Shown: positions 33,944 through 45,788 of the stretch, piece after piece
How the letters are laid out: each line of letters starts with the position of its first letter
Numbering within the stretch: position 1 is the first letter of the stretch
DNA from: Sambucus nigra
Taxonomy: Eukaryota > Streptophyta > Magnoliopsida > Dipsacales > Adoxaceae
Assembly: GCA_949130495.1 (NCBI GenBank)
Contig: OX422211.1
Coordinates: forward strand, 635,781,217 to 635,845,216
DNA length: 64,000 nucleotides
Reading direction: 5' to 3'
Notes under the pieces: generated by a model
Told to the model about the DNA's origin: nothing
Databases searched by the model: none
The model's input: only the letters and a program-made list of their open reading frames with translations
Made by a program: the position numbers and the translations under genes

Positions 33944-34451
33944 CTATGAGGAAGATTTTTCAAGAATGTCGATGAGTGAGGCAAGGTACATTGGAAGGTT
34001 TACATGACGATTTTAAATGGACACCTAATTTCAAACCTTATAAGGAGAGTAGTCTATCCCCCATTTGGATCACATTTCTTCATCTCCCTATAGACTTCTT
34101 TTCAAAACATCTCTCTATTCCATAGCCCAACTTATTGGGAAGCCATTAAGACTAAATGCATCTACTGTGGAGATAAATAGACCAACCCTTGCTAGAGTTT
34201 GAGTAGAAGTGGATTTAATAAAGACCATCTCAAAGAGAGTTTGGATTGGGTGTGGTAACAAGGGATTTTGGCAGGAGGTTATGGTAGAAAACATGCTAAA
34301 GTATTGTAAAAGTTGTTCCAAAAAGGGTCATGAGGAAGATAACTGTCTGTTTAAAACATCAAACACTGGAGTTATCGCCAAAAAAGGAACTTATCTACAA
34401 CAAGACTGTGAAGAACAAACAAGCGCAAAATGGACAAGGCTATTAAAGTAA
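33944..34451 (+). pseudogene. LINE ORF1, C-terminal part with CCHC knuckle
   Basis: Continues ORF1 past element 2 in two or three frames: EEDFSRM...ARYIGRFT, then KWTPNFKPY-like and PIWITFLHLPIDFF, which follow the usual DUF4283 order. The frame 34209-34451 then gives RVWIGCGNKGFWQEVMVEN and the zinc knuckle CKSCSKKGHEEDNC (Cys-X2-Cys-X4-His-X4-Cys, all four ligands present). Stops and frameshifts show it is dead. Confidence 0.7.
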
Positions 34452-35039
34452 ACAATCCAATTTATTTGGCCACTTAGAAAAATGATATTGAAGGAAAGAA
34501 GAAGAAGTAGACAAGGAGAAAAGTGAAATAAATGAGGAATATGCTATGAAGTTTTTTTCCCAAGGAAAAGAGATAAATAATCAACAAAATCAAATATCAT
34601 ATCCACAAGATTCAAAACCAAGAATTATGATGTGATGAAGCTTTGATTATAGATCAATGTTATTTATCTCCAAGTGCAACTGATCTCCCAAGTTATGATA
34701 AAAACCATGATGCTTTGCACTTGTATGCAATTGATGGTAAGGAAGATCAAGAACACCAAATTCCCCTTTTAAAATAATTTCAACTGTTTGCTAGAAGTAT
34801 TGAAAAAAATTATATATTTATAACGAGAAGAAGAAGGAAGAATAGAGAAAGTTGAAAGCTCTTTAAGATGGTGGATCCTCTACCCAACACAAATAAGTTA
34901 AAATGCAAGATCCAATGTTTAAAAGATTGACTAGATTCAGTATCAAAGGTAGCACTCAATCCTAATCCTCTTATTCTAAATGATTAAGTTAATTGTTTAG
35001 AATATAAGATGATATGCAAAGAAAAAATCATCAAGAAGG
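34452..35039 (+). other. LINE ORF1-ORF2 region, not interpretable
   Basis: Low-complexity, AT-rich and stop-filled. It probably covers the ORF1 tail and the ORF2 start. Nothing specific recognised. Confidence 0.4.
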
Positions 35040-35580
35040 CTGAAGCTTTTATCTAAGATTCATAAAATTCCATTTATAGCTCTTATAGAACCAAAGTTTG
35101 ATTTTCAAAAAATTACTAAATTTAAGATGAAGTGGGGATTTGGAGGTTGTAGCAGTAATATTAATGGTAAAATTTGGATTTTATGGAGGTAAAATGTAGA
35201 AGTTCACCATATTGCTGATTGTACTCAACAATTGACAGTTAAAGCCAGTCATCCATGTTTGAAGTATGATCTGTATTTGATAGTTATGTATGTTAAATGC
35301 TTAAGGGAAGAGAGAAAAAAGCTTCATGAAAATATTGTTGATATGTCTAATAATATTGAAGAGAAACCTCACCTTGTCATAGGGGACTTTAATGTTGTTA
35401 CATCTCAAGCTAAAAAACTAGGTGGCAATGACATTAATCATAATGCAGTGGGGGACTTTAACTAGATAATTGATGATAGTGGTCTAAAGGATTTAGGATA
35501 TTCGGGCATTAGATTTACCTGGTGCAATAATAGAAGTGAGGATGGGATAATAATGGTTAGATTAGACAAGTGACTTTTCA
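35040..35580 (+). pseudogene. LINE ORF2 endonuclease domain (decayed)
   Basis: IALIEPKFDFQKI (about 35075-35115) matches the start of the plant LINE AP-endonuclease (usually ALIEPK/ALQETK). KPHLVIGDFNVVTS (about 35365-35405) carries the conserved GDFN. DLGYSGIRFTWCNN (about 35490-35530) matches the family's GFSGPKFTWCN. The enzyme nicks target DNA for target-primed reverse transcription. A stop at about 35464 and others interrupt it. Confidence 0.7.
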
Positions 35581-35700
35581 ATCAACAGTGGGATTTAGAG
35601 TTTCCTAATTCTATGCTTAAACACCTGAATAGATCTTCTTCTAATATCTTTCAAATTTCAAAATATGTGGTGTAAGCATCCTCATTTTTAAGATTTAGTA

Positions 35701-35901
35701 ATGAAGTCTTGGAATGAGGATTCAAATGCTTCAGGGATGAAATTGTTTTCTATGAAGTTGCAAATATTGAAAGGGGAATTGAAAAAGGAGACTTTTAAAG
35801 ATGTTTTTCAAGCTGTTAAAGATTTGAAGGATGAAATTCTTCAATTGGAGCATAATTATGAGCTAGAAAATAATGAATCTAATAGAACAAATGTGAATTA
35901 A
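35701..35901 (+). pseudogene. LINE ORF2 linker between endonuclease and reverse transcriptase
   Basis: A 66-codon open stretch, KSWNEDSNASGMKLFSMKLQ and onward, lysine/glutamate-rich and probably helical. It resembles the segment between the two enzyme domains in plant LINEs (W...G.....KLK.LK..LK.WNK..F). Not separately functional. Confidence 0.45.
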
Positions 35902-36189
35902 GGAAAAGTTAGAATTATGGATGCCTCAAGCTTGGATGAAATGTACTGGAGATAAAAGTCCTCTATAAAATGATTAAAGTTAGGAGATGCAAATACAAAA
36001 TTCTTTCATGCTACTGTTAAGGCCAAACATCACGAATTGATGATTAATGCAATTAGGGATGATAATAGCATTTTGTTGGAAGATAAGCAAGGGATTCAAA
36101 ATCATATATTAAACTTCTTTGAGGAGCAATTAACATCTATTCAACAGTTGACAGGGGAAAAATCTCTGATACAATTCCATCACTTATTT

Positions 36190-37075
36190 CCACTGGGACA
36201 AATGAAGTCATAGAAGCACTTGTAACTGAAAAAGAGGTGTACTCAACTGTGTATGATCTTAGTGAAGATACAACTCCAAGATCTGAAGGGTTTTAAGGAT
36301 CATTTTATGAAAATTATTGGAATTTAATTACAGATGGCCTTGTTCATGTTATTAATTTTTGTTTGGTTAGAAGTGAGCTGCCTCAAAGATGGTCTAGTAC
36401 TGCAATTATGCAAGTGCCAAAAGTGAAAATTCAAAAGAAATGTGAGGACCTCAGACCTATTAACCTATGCAATTTCTCTTACAAGATTATATAAAAGCTT
36501 TTGTCAGTTAAATTATCATAGCCTATGATCATATTTCCAAAATAGAGTGGTTTCATTAAAGGTAGATCAATTCAAGATAATGTGCTTCTTGTTAAGATAT
36601 AGTTCATAATCTCGAAAGAAATGTATGGTGGAAATGTGCTTATTATACTAGATATGGAAAAGGCCTATAATAAAGTTCTTTGGGGTTTCTTAATTAATGT
36701 TTTAAGAGGATTTGGTTTTGGGGGAGGTGGATTGACCTAGTATGGAGATGTATCTCTAACAATTGGTTCTTAATAGTTATAAATGGTCAGTCTTATGGAT
36801 TTTTTAAAATCGTCTAGATGTCTAAGATAAGGGGATCCAATATCCCCAAGTCTTATCATCCTAGCACCAGAATACCTGAGTAGAGGATTGAATATATTGA
36901 TGAATAAATGGTCTATCAAAACATTCTACCTTCCTAGTGGTAGCTCTTTGATTTGAAACTTAGCTTTTGTTGCTGATGTGATAATATTTTGTAAAGGGGA
37001 CAAGAAAATCTTAAAAAACTTAATGAAGTACTCCAACATCCGTGGGTAGAAAATAAACCTTCATAAGAGAGGTTT
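36190..37075 (+). pseudogene. LINE ORF2 reverse transcriptase, N-terminal part
   Basis: In shifting frames: CEDLRPINLCNFSYKII (about 36445-36495), a segment corresponding to QSGFIKGRSIQDNVLL (about 36540-36590), LIILDMEKAY-like (about 36640-36670), a GDPISPSLF-like region near 36830-36860, and a decayed active site where FADD is replaced by VADV (about 36965-36985). Many stops. Element D inserted right after this, within the segment that normally reads KINLxKSGF. Confidence 0.7.
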
Positions 37076-38112
37076 TGTAAGGACAATATTTTATTGTAGT
37101 GTTTACATTTGAGTATGTCATATAATGCTACAATCGTCAAAGACATATTCAAGTTCAATCATGCGTCAAGACATATCCAAATATCAAAGCTCTTCAACAT
37201 TCAAGCCTCCGCGAGATTAATTTTAATAAGGGTGTCTTAAAGTACCTTAGCATTTCACTTAGAGTGTTGGGATATTTTTTACAAAATATTTTCTAAGTAT
37301 TGGAGCGGAGTTTTTTGTCAAAATATTTTTCTAAGTGTTGAGGCAAATTTTTAAAGATGAAATAAAAAAATAATTTTTATTTATTTTCGTTCCAGCGGCA
37401 GGGCTATGTCGCGCGAAGCTCATTCGAGCGATGCGTGTCATCGTTAGAGAGAGATGCACTTTTCGTTTGAGTGATGTGCCACCTTAACGTTTTTATAAAT
37501 AGGGTGTTAAACCACTCCATTTTCTATAAGAAGACTTGACATTTTAGTTTCCGCAGACACTGCAAATCAAAAAAACACTTTATCTTCTTCGTTTAGGGTT
37601 TAATACGTTTTGTTTTCAATTCAAAAAATGTACCAATGTTTATGTGAATTGTTTTGGAACCCAAGACACAACTTTGTGAAGTTTATCTTGTAGAGAAGAT
37701 CTCTACTACTAATTAGGTGCCACTTGAGGGAGGTACTGGGCTGACGTGACTGCGTGTGAATAATGAGTACTCGTGGGTGTTCCTAGGCTGACTGAACTGC
37801 GATTTGTGTGGAGTTAATGCAGAATTCTATTGTTGATTTAGGTTACGGCCTATGTGGGTTTGCTGAGGCTAATCCATTGTAGATTTCATTATAATCATTG
37901 TAAGTATTATAGTGAAATAAAATATTTTACCTGAAAGGGGTTTTTTCCTGAAATTTATTTGTCAGCAATTATTTATATTGGTTTTATTTATCCACACGTA
38001 GTTGTATGTTTTAGGGATGAATTAATTTGGTTTGAAAATTGTCACCAATTGAATAAGGTTAATTTGGAAATTTGTGAATTCGGTTTAATCACTATCGCAC
38101 ACGTCATTTACA
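37076..38112 (+). repeat. Element D 5' LTR
   Basis: Starts TGTAAGGACA, as do the LTRs of element F, and ends CACGTCATTTACA. It contains CATTCGAGCGA-like motifs (about 37388-37477) upstream of the TATA box TTTTTATAAATAGGG (37489-37503). Confidence 0.8.
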
Positions 38113-38115
38113 AAG

Positions 38116-38127
38116 TGGTATTAGAGC
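38116..38127 (+). other. Element D primer-binding site
   Basis: TGGTATTAGAGC, one base from the initiator tRNA-Met complement and identical to the site of element E. It lies three bases inside the LTR. Confidence 0.7.
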
Positions 38128-38229
38128 ATGTTATACTAATTTATTGTGTATTTCTATTTTCGTAAAAATTGTGTGATATTGATTTTTTTTGAAAAATTGA
38201 TTTTGTGAAAAATCTCAATTTTTCCAATG

Positions 38230-39105
38230 CATCTCTTATGCAATCATATGCCTCCCTTTGAAGACACGAGTCAGAATTTTGATGATTTAAATAATTTGAA
38301 TTTGACGTTTGCGAAAAGAATTGATTTTTTGGAAAAATAAAATTCTCGTTTTAAATCCGCTATGGATCTTTTGCAAACGGTTCAAAATCAAAGAGATTTT
38401 TATCATGAGAAATTTATTTCTTTGGACCATGACTTTATTGCTTTAAAATTTTCCAAAAAGTAGAGTGATGATAGAGTCGTATTTTTAGAAAAAAAAATTG
38501 GAGGACTTTAAAAGCTCTAGGATTTGTGTTTGTGCCAAAGAGGATAAAAATATTTTAATCGATGAGTTTGTGGCACGTGAAGAGACTCTTAGGGATAAGT
38601 GTGCATATTTTAAGGGAGAACTGATAACCTTATAGTAATACTTGAAAATTTAGATAATGAGTCCCTAAAATTGGAAGAGTCTAATTCTTTGCTTGAGTAA
38701 AAAATTTTGGAGGTGAAAAATAATTTGACAGACTCGAGTAGTGTTGGTAGAAATGGTAGTGTCTCGTCATGTTCTAATATTTCAAGTGTTAAAGCTAAGA
38801 CAATGATTTGTTTTAGAGGGTCAATAAATCCCAATGACATTAGAAAATGTCAACCCATAGGTGTCGTTCCAACCATTTACACATGTTCACATTGTGGCAG
38901 CAAATGTCACCTTAGGCGTTTTTATTTCGATCTTCGAAAAGGTCATAGGAAGTTAAAATCTATTGTTCCCTTGATTCTCAAAACCCTTATGCGTTGTTGC
39001 ACACTTATTTGGGTTAGAAAATCACTTTTAGAGGCACTATATATTAGACTTGTTTATTCTCGGTTGATTGCACATGATTCTTTTCTTTCTATATCATATA
39101 GATGA
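38230..39105 (+). pseudogene. Element D gag remnant (coiled coil and second zinc knuckle)
   Basis: Reads NNLNLTFAKRIDFLEK, then QRDFYHEKFISLDHDFIALK, then LDNESLKLEESNSLLE. This lysine/glutamate-rich stretch looks like the coiled-coil region of the gag in element F. From 38707 follow a serine-rich part and a knuckle CSHCGSKCHLRRFYFDLRK near 38880-38940, where the last Cys has become Tyr, then IWVRKS near 39010. The order matches F and E. The UBN2 capsid part is absent and several stops are present, so it cannot be functional. Confidence 0.65.
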
Positions 39106-40503
39106 TTGTGTTCTCATGTTTGTCATACGCTAGTTATGCTTCATGATATATTCTTGCTAGTGTTATGACTTGTGTACTTTTTGTATTAGATTTTTTTTAG
39201 AAAACTTTTAAAAAATAAAAAAAAAATTATTTTGATAAAATTTATTTGAAAAAAGACAAAACGAGTTTCGTATTTGTATTTTACACCATTTGTGAATGGA
39301 CATTTAGGATGATCGAGTCACAACATCATTCCATATCCATGTGACTATTTGATAGTGTTTTGATATGCATCATCATTTCATTTTTGTGATTTACAATGTT
39401 TGGATTCATTGGGATGTAATTTGTGACTACTACCTACATATTTGACTCATATTTGCCTTTAATGCACACTTGCATGGATTTGTTTGATTATTGTACTTGT
39501 CTATCACATATTATTTGGAGTGTTGTCATCTCAATTTTGTCTTTAAAACGAACCATATGTGATAAAACTTGACAATGAAAGGAGTGCATGTAAGAACAGT
39601 TTCCCATGAGGAATTTGTACAATTTAAAAATGATTAGTACACAGTAAAGGGTTGCGAGAGTACAAAATTAACTCGTAGTAAAAGCCACCATTTGAAAAGA
39701 GCCCGAAAAAAAATTAAAAAGCAATAAAAAGATAAATATGCCAAAAAAGGGTCACCCCAAAAGAAAAATAAAAAGCATTATTATTCACGAGGGAGTTTGG
39801 ATGGAATATAAAACGAGTTTGCACGTCCTGACAAAGTCATGAAAAGTGTTACGTAGTTTTAGACGTTATTGATGTGAAAATCATGTTTGACTTTGATTTT
39901 CAATTAGATTAAGACGATGTCATGTAAATCACATTTTTCGACACCTAAGGAGGATTTTGAGACTCATTCATTAGGAGTACACATATTCATCGTGCACATA
40001 TGTTATGCATAGTTGCATTGATTTTTCTATCGAATATGTTCACACCCATTCATTCCGTTTCCATGATTTGGTTGTCTTACTGTAAATTTATGGTGTGTGA
40101 GTTTTGTAAAATTATTTTTGCATTTTTGTATGAAAAATTGAAAAATAAAAAATTGTTTGTGGAAGCATTTGGGTTCCTCCTTTGCATGAGCATAGATTGA
40201 TTCATATTTTCTATGCATATTTATCGTAACAACTCCATGTTTGTTTTTTTTATTTGCTTCAAACTCGATGTGTCACGAAGGTATTTGCTTTATCTCATGT
40301 GTGTAGGTAGAACATTAAATATCAATGTTTTGCACACCATGATGAGAAAAGATTAAAGATTTGAAGTTGGAGATTTTGAAGAAAAGTTTTAGACTTGCAT
40401 GTTTAGTACCTTTTCAGTTTTGGGTTCATGGGAGGGTATTAGATTTGTATAGGAATTGTGATTTGATAATGCATATGTTTTTATTTTGTACCAGCATAGA
40501 CAT
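39106..40503 (+). other. Element D non-coding interior
   Basis: AT-rich with no pol similarity. The patch 40038-40071 matches element E (5670-5703, other strand). Short ORFs such as 40000-40200 have no supporting features. Confidence 0.5.
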
Positions 40504-40513
40504 GTGGGGGGGA
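40504..40513 (+). other. Element D polypurine tract
   Basis: GTGGGGGGGA immediately upstream of the 3' LTR. Confidence 0.65.
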
Positions 40514-40515
40514 TT

Positions 40516-41573
40516 TGTAAGGACATTATTTAATTATCATGTTTACATTTGAATATGTCGTATACCGCTACAACTGTTGAAGATATATTCAAGTTCAATC
40601 ATGCATCAAGACGGATCCGAATATCAAAGTTCTTCAACATTCAAGCCTCCGCAAGATTAATTTTGGTAAGGTTGTGTTTAAGTACCTTAGCATTTCACTT
40701 AGAGTGTTGGGATATTTTTTACAAAATATTTTCTAAGTGTTGGAGCGGAGTTTTTCGTCAAAAATATTTTTCTAAGTGTTGAGGCAGATTTTTAAAGACA
40801 AAATAAAAAATTAATTTTTATTTATTTTCGTTTCAAGCGACAGAAGAGCTCGTTCAAGCGATAGGGATACGTCACACGAAGCTTGTTCGAGCGACGCATG
40901 TCATCGTTCGAGAGAGATGCACTTTTTGTTTGAGCGATGCGCCGCCTTAATATTTTTATAAATAGGGTGTTAAACGACTCTGTTTTCGATAAGAAGACCT
41001 AACGTTTTAGTTTCTGCAAACGCTCCAAATCGGCAGAACACTTTCTCTTCTTCATTTAGGGTTTAATCCTTTTTGTTTTCAATTCACAAAGCGTCCCAAT
41101 ATTTTTGTGAATTGTTTTGGAACCCAAGACACAACTTTGTGAAGTTTCTCTTATAGATAAGATCTCTACTATTGATTAGGTGCCACTTGAGGGTACTGGG
41201 CTGACGGGACTACGTGTCAATAGGAAGTACTCGTGGGTCTTCCTGGGCTGACTGAATTATGGTTCATGTGGAGTTGCTGTGAAATTCCATTGTTGATTTA
41301 GGTTGCCGCCTATGTGGGTTTACTAAGGTTAATACATTGCAGATTTCATTATAATCATTGTAAGTATTACAGTGAAATAAAAGGTTTTACCCGAAAGGAT
41401 TTTTTTTCCTGAAATCTATGTGTCAGCAATTATTTATGTTGGTTTGATCTATCCACACATAGTTGTATGTTTTAGGGATGAATTAATTTGGTTTGAAAAT
41501 TGTCACCGATTAAATACGGTTAACTTGAAAATTTGCGAATTCGGTTTAATCAGTATCATACACGTCATTTACA
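40516..41573 (+). repeat. Element D 3' LTR
   Basis: Aligns end to end with 37076-38112. It holds the motif group CGTTCAAGCGA, TGTTCGAGCGA and ATCGTTCGAGAG (about 40838-40940) and the TATA box near 40951-40966. Confidence 0.8.
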
Positions 41574-41578
41574 AGTTT

Positions 41579-42800
41579 CACTCTAGATGCTAAAATGTCA
41601 TTGAGATCAAGGAACAAGGTTGATGAGTATTGAGGTCTAAAATACAAAGATTTACCAATAAGTACCTGGGATGTCCTTTATTCAAAGTTAGGAACGAGGT
41701 TAAATATTATTACAACCTTATTGCCTCAATGAGATAAGAAATTGAAGGTTAACAATCAAAGATGCTTTCAATTAGTGAAAAATATATTCTCATTGAAAAC
41801 ATCCTCTCCTCTATCACCTCCTACCTCTAAGTGCCAATTTCACCTCCCAAGACAGTGGTAAATAAAATCCACACTATGTTTAATAAGTTCCTTGGGGTGG
41901 TAGTGCGGACCAAGGGTGGAAACTTCAGTGGACGAATTGGGAGTTTTTGTGCAAAGACTTAAAAGGTGGTCTTGGTTTATTTAACTTTAACATGATTTCA
42001 AAAGCTTCTCGTATGAAACTGTATTGGAAAACATCTTATGAGTATTCTTTGTGGGCATCTTTTATGTCTTATAGATACAAGAATTAGAGAAACTTTTCTA
42101 ATGGTGGCTCTCACATTTTGAAATAAATGGTGGCAGTTAAAGAGTTATGTAGCAATCATATGTAGTTCATCAATAAATAGTGTATTTGGAAACCAAAAAA
42201 TTAATGTTCTTTCTATTTTTTATCTGCTTTTGAATATATTAAGAGTCATTTCCCCTCATCTAGAGTACTATGAAACTTTTGGGACCGTATATTCCTAACA
42301 AATTATCAATCAATATGTGGAAAATTATTAATAAGTGTTTTCCCCTTGATGACAACATAATAAGACTGGGAATTAGAATGGGATCTAGATGTAAACCTAT
42401 CAAAATAGTGATGAATCAACGAACCATGTGTTCTTATATTGTCCAAAGATAATTCCTATTTGGGATTTATTCTCAGCTCTCATGGGAATAGTGTTTGATA
42501 AAGTTAACATATCATTTATGCTTCTGAGTTGGTGGATTAAAGTAGGCCTACAACGACTATGCTAAATTTCGCGGCAATTGTATTCCTATTGCAGTGTGTT
42601 GGGATATTTGGAAAAGCAGGAATTTATCCCTCTTTGAAGGTGCTAATGTAAATCATAAATCAATTATATCTCAATATGTTAGTCTGATTTCAAGTCTAGG
42701 TAAAGGATTGAGTTTTAAATATAGACTATCTTATTTTGATAAGGGCATCCATGAGTTTTTTGAATTGTCTTTTAAAAAAGAAGCATAAACTGTATAAATT
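41579..42800 (+). pseudogene. LINE ORF2 reverse transcriptase C-terminal part and zf-RVT domain
   Basis: Resumes after element D: YLGCPLFKVRNEVKYYYNLI (about 41665-41725), KYILIENILSSI (about 41785-41820), a segment matching GGLGLFNFNMISKASRMKLYW (about 41953-42027), and a block from 42270 (IPNKLSINMWKIINKCFPLD, then DDNIIRLGIRMGSRC) typical of the zinc-binding C-terminal region. It ends with CWDIWKSRNLSLFEG (about 42597-42640). The order is exactly that of plant LINE ORF2. Many stops and frameshifts are present. Confidence 0.75.
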
Positions 42801-42837
42801 TGTTCAATGGAGATTTCCTGCTTCTTAGGGTACGATA

Positions 42838-44064
42838 TGTAACACCTCGTAAATTCAAGGACCCTTAATTTGATTATTTTGAGGAGAAAAATAATTTATT
42901 TTATTGTGAGAAATTAAATTCATGATTTGGAAAATTTTAAATTAGAGGATCTATTTAATTTGGAAAATTGAGATTTTATTGTTCACATGATTTTTGTGTC
43001 ACATTTTTTTAGGTAAAAAATTGGAGAGTGTTATAAATTAATTAGGACGACAATTCTGAGTGCACGGTTGAGTCCGAATGGGTAGAAATAGTTGAAAAAG
43101 AATACCTCAGGGGTATTAAATGGGTCTTGGGGTATTATTAGGCATATTTAAACCCACATAAGAGTGTTTGAGCCATTTTTATAAAGCCCACAAGACTAAA
43201 AATAGGATTGAGGTATTAAACCCTAAAAGTGAGAGGGTGTGGAAGCCATAACAAATTTTAGAAAACCCTTATAGAGAGAGAAAGCGGGTGCAAGTGGGAG
43301 AAGCCATGGGAGACAAAAACAAGAACAAGTGTATGAGTTCTTCATCAAATAATCATCATATACTCCAACAAATTCAGACCCTACGAACCCTAAGGAAAGT
43401 GGTTAAATTTGCTTTTAAATTAATTGCATATTTCTACTCATATCATAGTGGGTGTGATAAGATGATATGGTTTTTGAGTTAGTTGATATCTAAATTGGGG
43501 TTTGATGGGTAGGGTTGAATTGTAGAACAACTTCTTGAATTTGAAGAAGTCTAGGAAATTGGGTAAATTAAACTGTCACTTTAGAAACTATTTTTCGACG
43601 TTTGGTTTAAAAAATGGCGATTCTGTCCAAGTTGCCTCGTGGAAAATCAAGTTTTCTAAATTTTGTTCCTTGATACGTTTCCCCCAAAACGGCTCTAAAA
43701 TGCCTCAAAACGGAATTTTAATTTTTTTGGCAGATTTGTGGGGCAAATTTTAAGAAATGTTATTTTTAGTTGTTATTATATTGGAGGTTGCCTAGATTGA
43801 TTGATGGTGATTGTTGTTCTATAATAAGGACATTAGGCTTAAAGTAGAGATTATGTTTACATAAAGTGAGACAAGTAACTATTGGGATAATTGAGAAAAA
43901 AATCCCTAAGGGAATTAAGGTTGAAATTGAGTAAATTGAAAACCTTAGATTAATAAGTGTGCAAAATTTATTAAGGAGAATTTGAATAGTAAATTCTAAA
44001 TATTATATTTTTGGTCCAAGTGAGTGAGTCCGGGTATATTAGTTGAGTGACGACAAGATAATAA
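42838..44064 (+). repeat. Element C: partial gypsy-type LTR
   Basis: Starts TGTAACACCTCGTAAATTC and has the same plan as LTRs A and B: a TGAGTGCACGGTTG-like segment, a TATA-like CCCTTATAGAGAGAG near 43258-43276, then a GA-rich leader. It is cut at 44064 where LTR A begins, so only its first 1.2 kb is seen. The 288-bp ORF region near 43288-43482 has no recognisable product. Confidence 0.55.
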
Positions 44065-45566
44065 TGTAATACCCCGTACTTTAATGGATATTTAAATTAC
44101 ATGAGTGGGTGTAATTTAAAATATGACAATTTGAAATAAATTAGATGGAATAATTATATTTCATGTCGCAGGTGAATAAAAGCGATAAGTGGTGCTATTT
44201 TATTCAGAAAACATGTGTGGAGTTATGTTGGGTTTAAGACAAGAATTTTTGTTAAGTGACTCGGATGGAGATTTTGAGTGCACTGTTGCTTCTGAAACGG
44301 TCGAAATAGTCAGAATAGAGTACCCGGGGGTAGTGTTTGGGTTCCGGGGACTTTGTGGATCTGTAGGGACTTGAATTTAAGCATAGGAGTCAATTTTGGG
44401 TTTAATAAGGAAATAACCCATATTTCTCTCTTATAAGGGCACGAGAGAAAGAGGAAAGAGAAAGGAAAGAAAGAAAGAAGAAATAAGAGAAAGTAGGAAG
44501 AAAAGGGAGAAAAAGAGGAGACTCGGGCCAAACTCTAACAGATTATGGCACGAGATCGTCGGATTTATCCAACCAGACAAGTGTTTAACTTGCTTTAATG
44601 ATTTGGTTGGTTTATTTTTCATATTATAGTTGGTGATGAAAACTATAAGATTTTGGGTTTGGGATTCTTGCACAAAAATGGGTTTTGGGGAAAGGATTTC
44701 ATATGATTTTGATGTGATAATAATCCCACATGAAATCTAAGTTAAAAATCCATGTTAATGGTGTAAAATATGGTGAGAAATTAGAAAAAATGAAAGTTAG
44801 GGTTTAACTAAGAAAAGGGTTGATTTTCTTGGCTTAAATGATGAATTCCAAGAATGGATCAGTGTGTTGGGTATATCTAAGTGTGTAGATGTTTATAGTA
44901 ATGGTTGTTGAGGGTAAAAACCATAAATTTCAGAGTTAGATAAGAAGAGGAACTCCCGAACTAAACACATTCGGACCGGTTCATTTTTGGTAAAATCAAT
45001 TATGTTCGTTTATTTGGAACTGGATCGGTTCGTTTTTAAGGTAATGGGTTCGGTTCGGTTTTGATTGAAAAATTTGAGAGATTTTCTTGGACCAAAAAGG
45101 ATTGGAGAAGAATTCCTTTTGGGGATGAATGGTAGGGGATCCTATATAGAGGGTGAGGACCTCTAGATGATGAAATGAGTGATGTATCACCCTTGGGATT
45201 TGTGGGAATGAAATCCTAGGTATAAATTTTAAGATTGTTTAGGATGAACGACATTCGGGGAATTATTCGCCGGGTTCGTACACATATATTTATGCGTTTA
45301 TAATATATATGCCGATTATGTATGTATGGGTAGAATATATATATATGTGTGTGAGTAAATCCTGAGGTACGAATAGGATGATTTAAGAATACTAGCTAGA
45401 CGTGATAAGCTAATATTCAAAATAAATAAAGGTGATATTCTATCATAAGTGAGTGAATACTTATGGGATTAAAATAAGTTGTGTCTATACTTATTGATTA
45501 ATATGAATTGGTAAAAATGGGATTATGGGCTAATGCCACGAGAGATAGGCATGATAGTTGGATTTG

Positions 45567-45602
<36 letters not shown>

Positions 45603-45788
45603 ACGATTATGAATATATCTGTGTGTGAATGATATGTTTTTTGAAGCATAGCCCTCTAGTGCTATCATGGGAAGTTACGCGATGTGGGTGAGGTCCCTTG
45701 CATGAGGAGCTGGGAGCGTATAGTCCCCAGGTCATAGCGTACATTTTTATATTGCGTGACATTTTTATTAGGGGTGAGACATGGTGGG
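44065..45788 (+). repeat. Element A 5' LTR, first part
   Basis: TGTAATACCCCGTAC start, TATA-like CTTATAAGGGC (about 44430), GA-rich leader (44444-44522), imperfect GGACCGGTTC / GGATCGGTTCG motifs (about 44970-45060), and a (TA)n run (45567-45599). Confidence 0.7.

Larger units (their letters stand above)
37076..41573 (+). mobile_element. Element D: short copia derivative with gag remnant and no pol
   Basis: LTRs at 37076-38112 (1037 bp) and 40516-41573 (1058 bp) flank a 2.40-kb interior. The target duplication is GGTTT/AGTTT (37071-37075, 41574-41578; one mismatch). Primer site at 38116-38127 and polypurine tract just before 40516. The interior has only the C-terminal half of a copia gag, and no protease to RNase H. 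LTR divergence over the first 330 bp is about 9% by hand count. It lies inside the LINE reverse transcriptase. Confidence 0.8.
27085..42837 (+). mobile_element. L1-type LINE remnant, split by elements 2 and D
   Basis: Three collinear pieces (27150-27487, 33944-37075, 41579 to about 42800) together read as a plant L1-type LINE of about 4.7 kb: ORF1 with a DUF4283-like domain and CCHC knuckle, then ORF2 with AP endonuclease, reverse transcriptase and a C-terminal zinc-binding domain (zf-RVT). All parts carry stops and frameshifts. Removing each LTR element with one copy of its target duplication rejoins the coding similarity. No poly(A) tail is visible because the 3' end abuts LTR C at 42838. 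The 5' end is uncertain. Confidence 0.75.
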
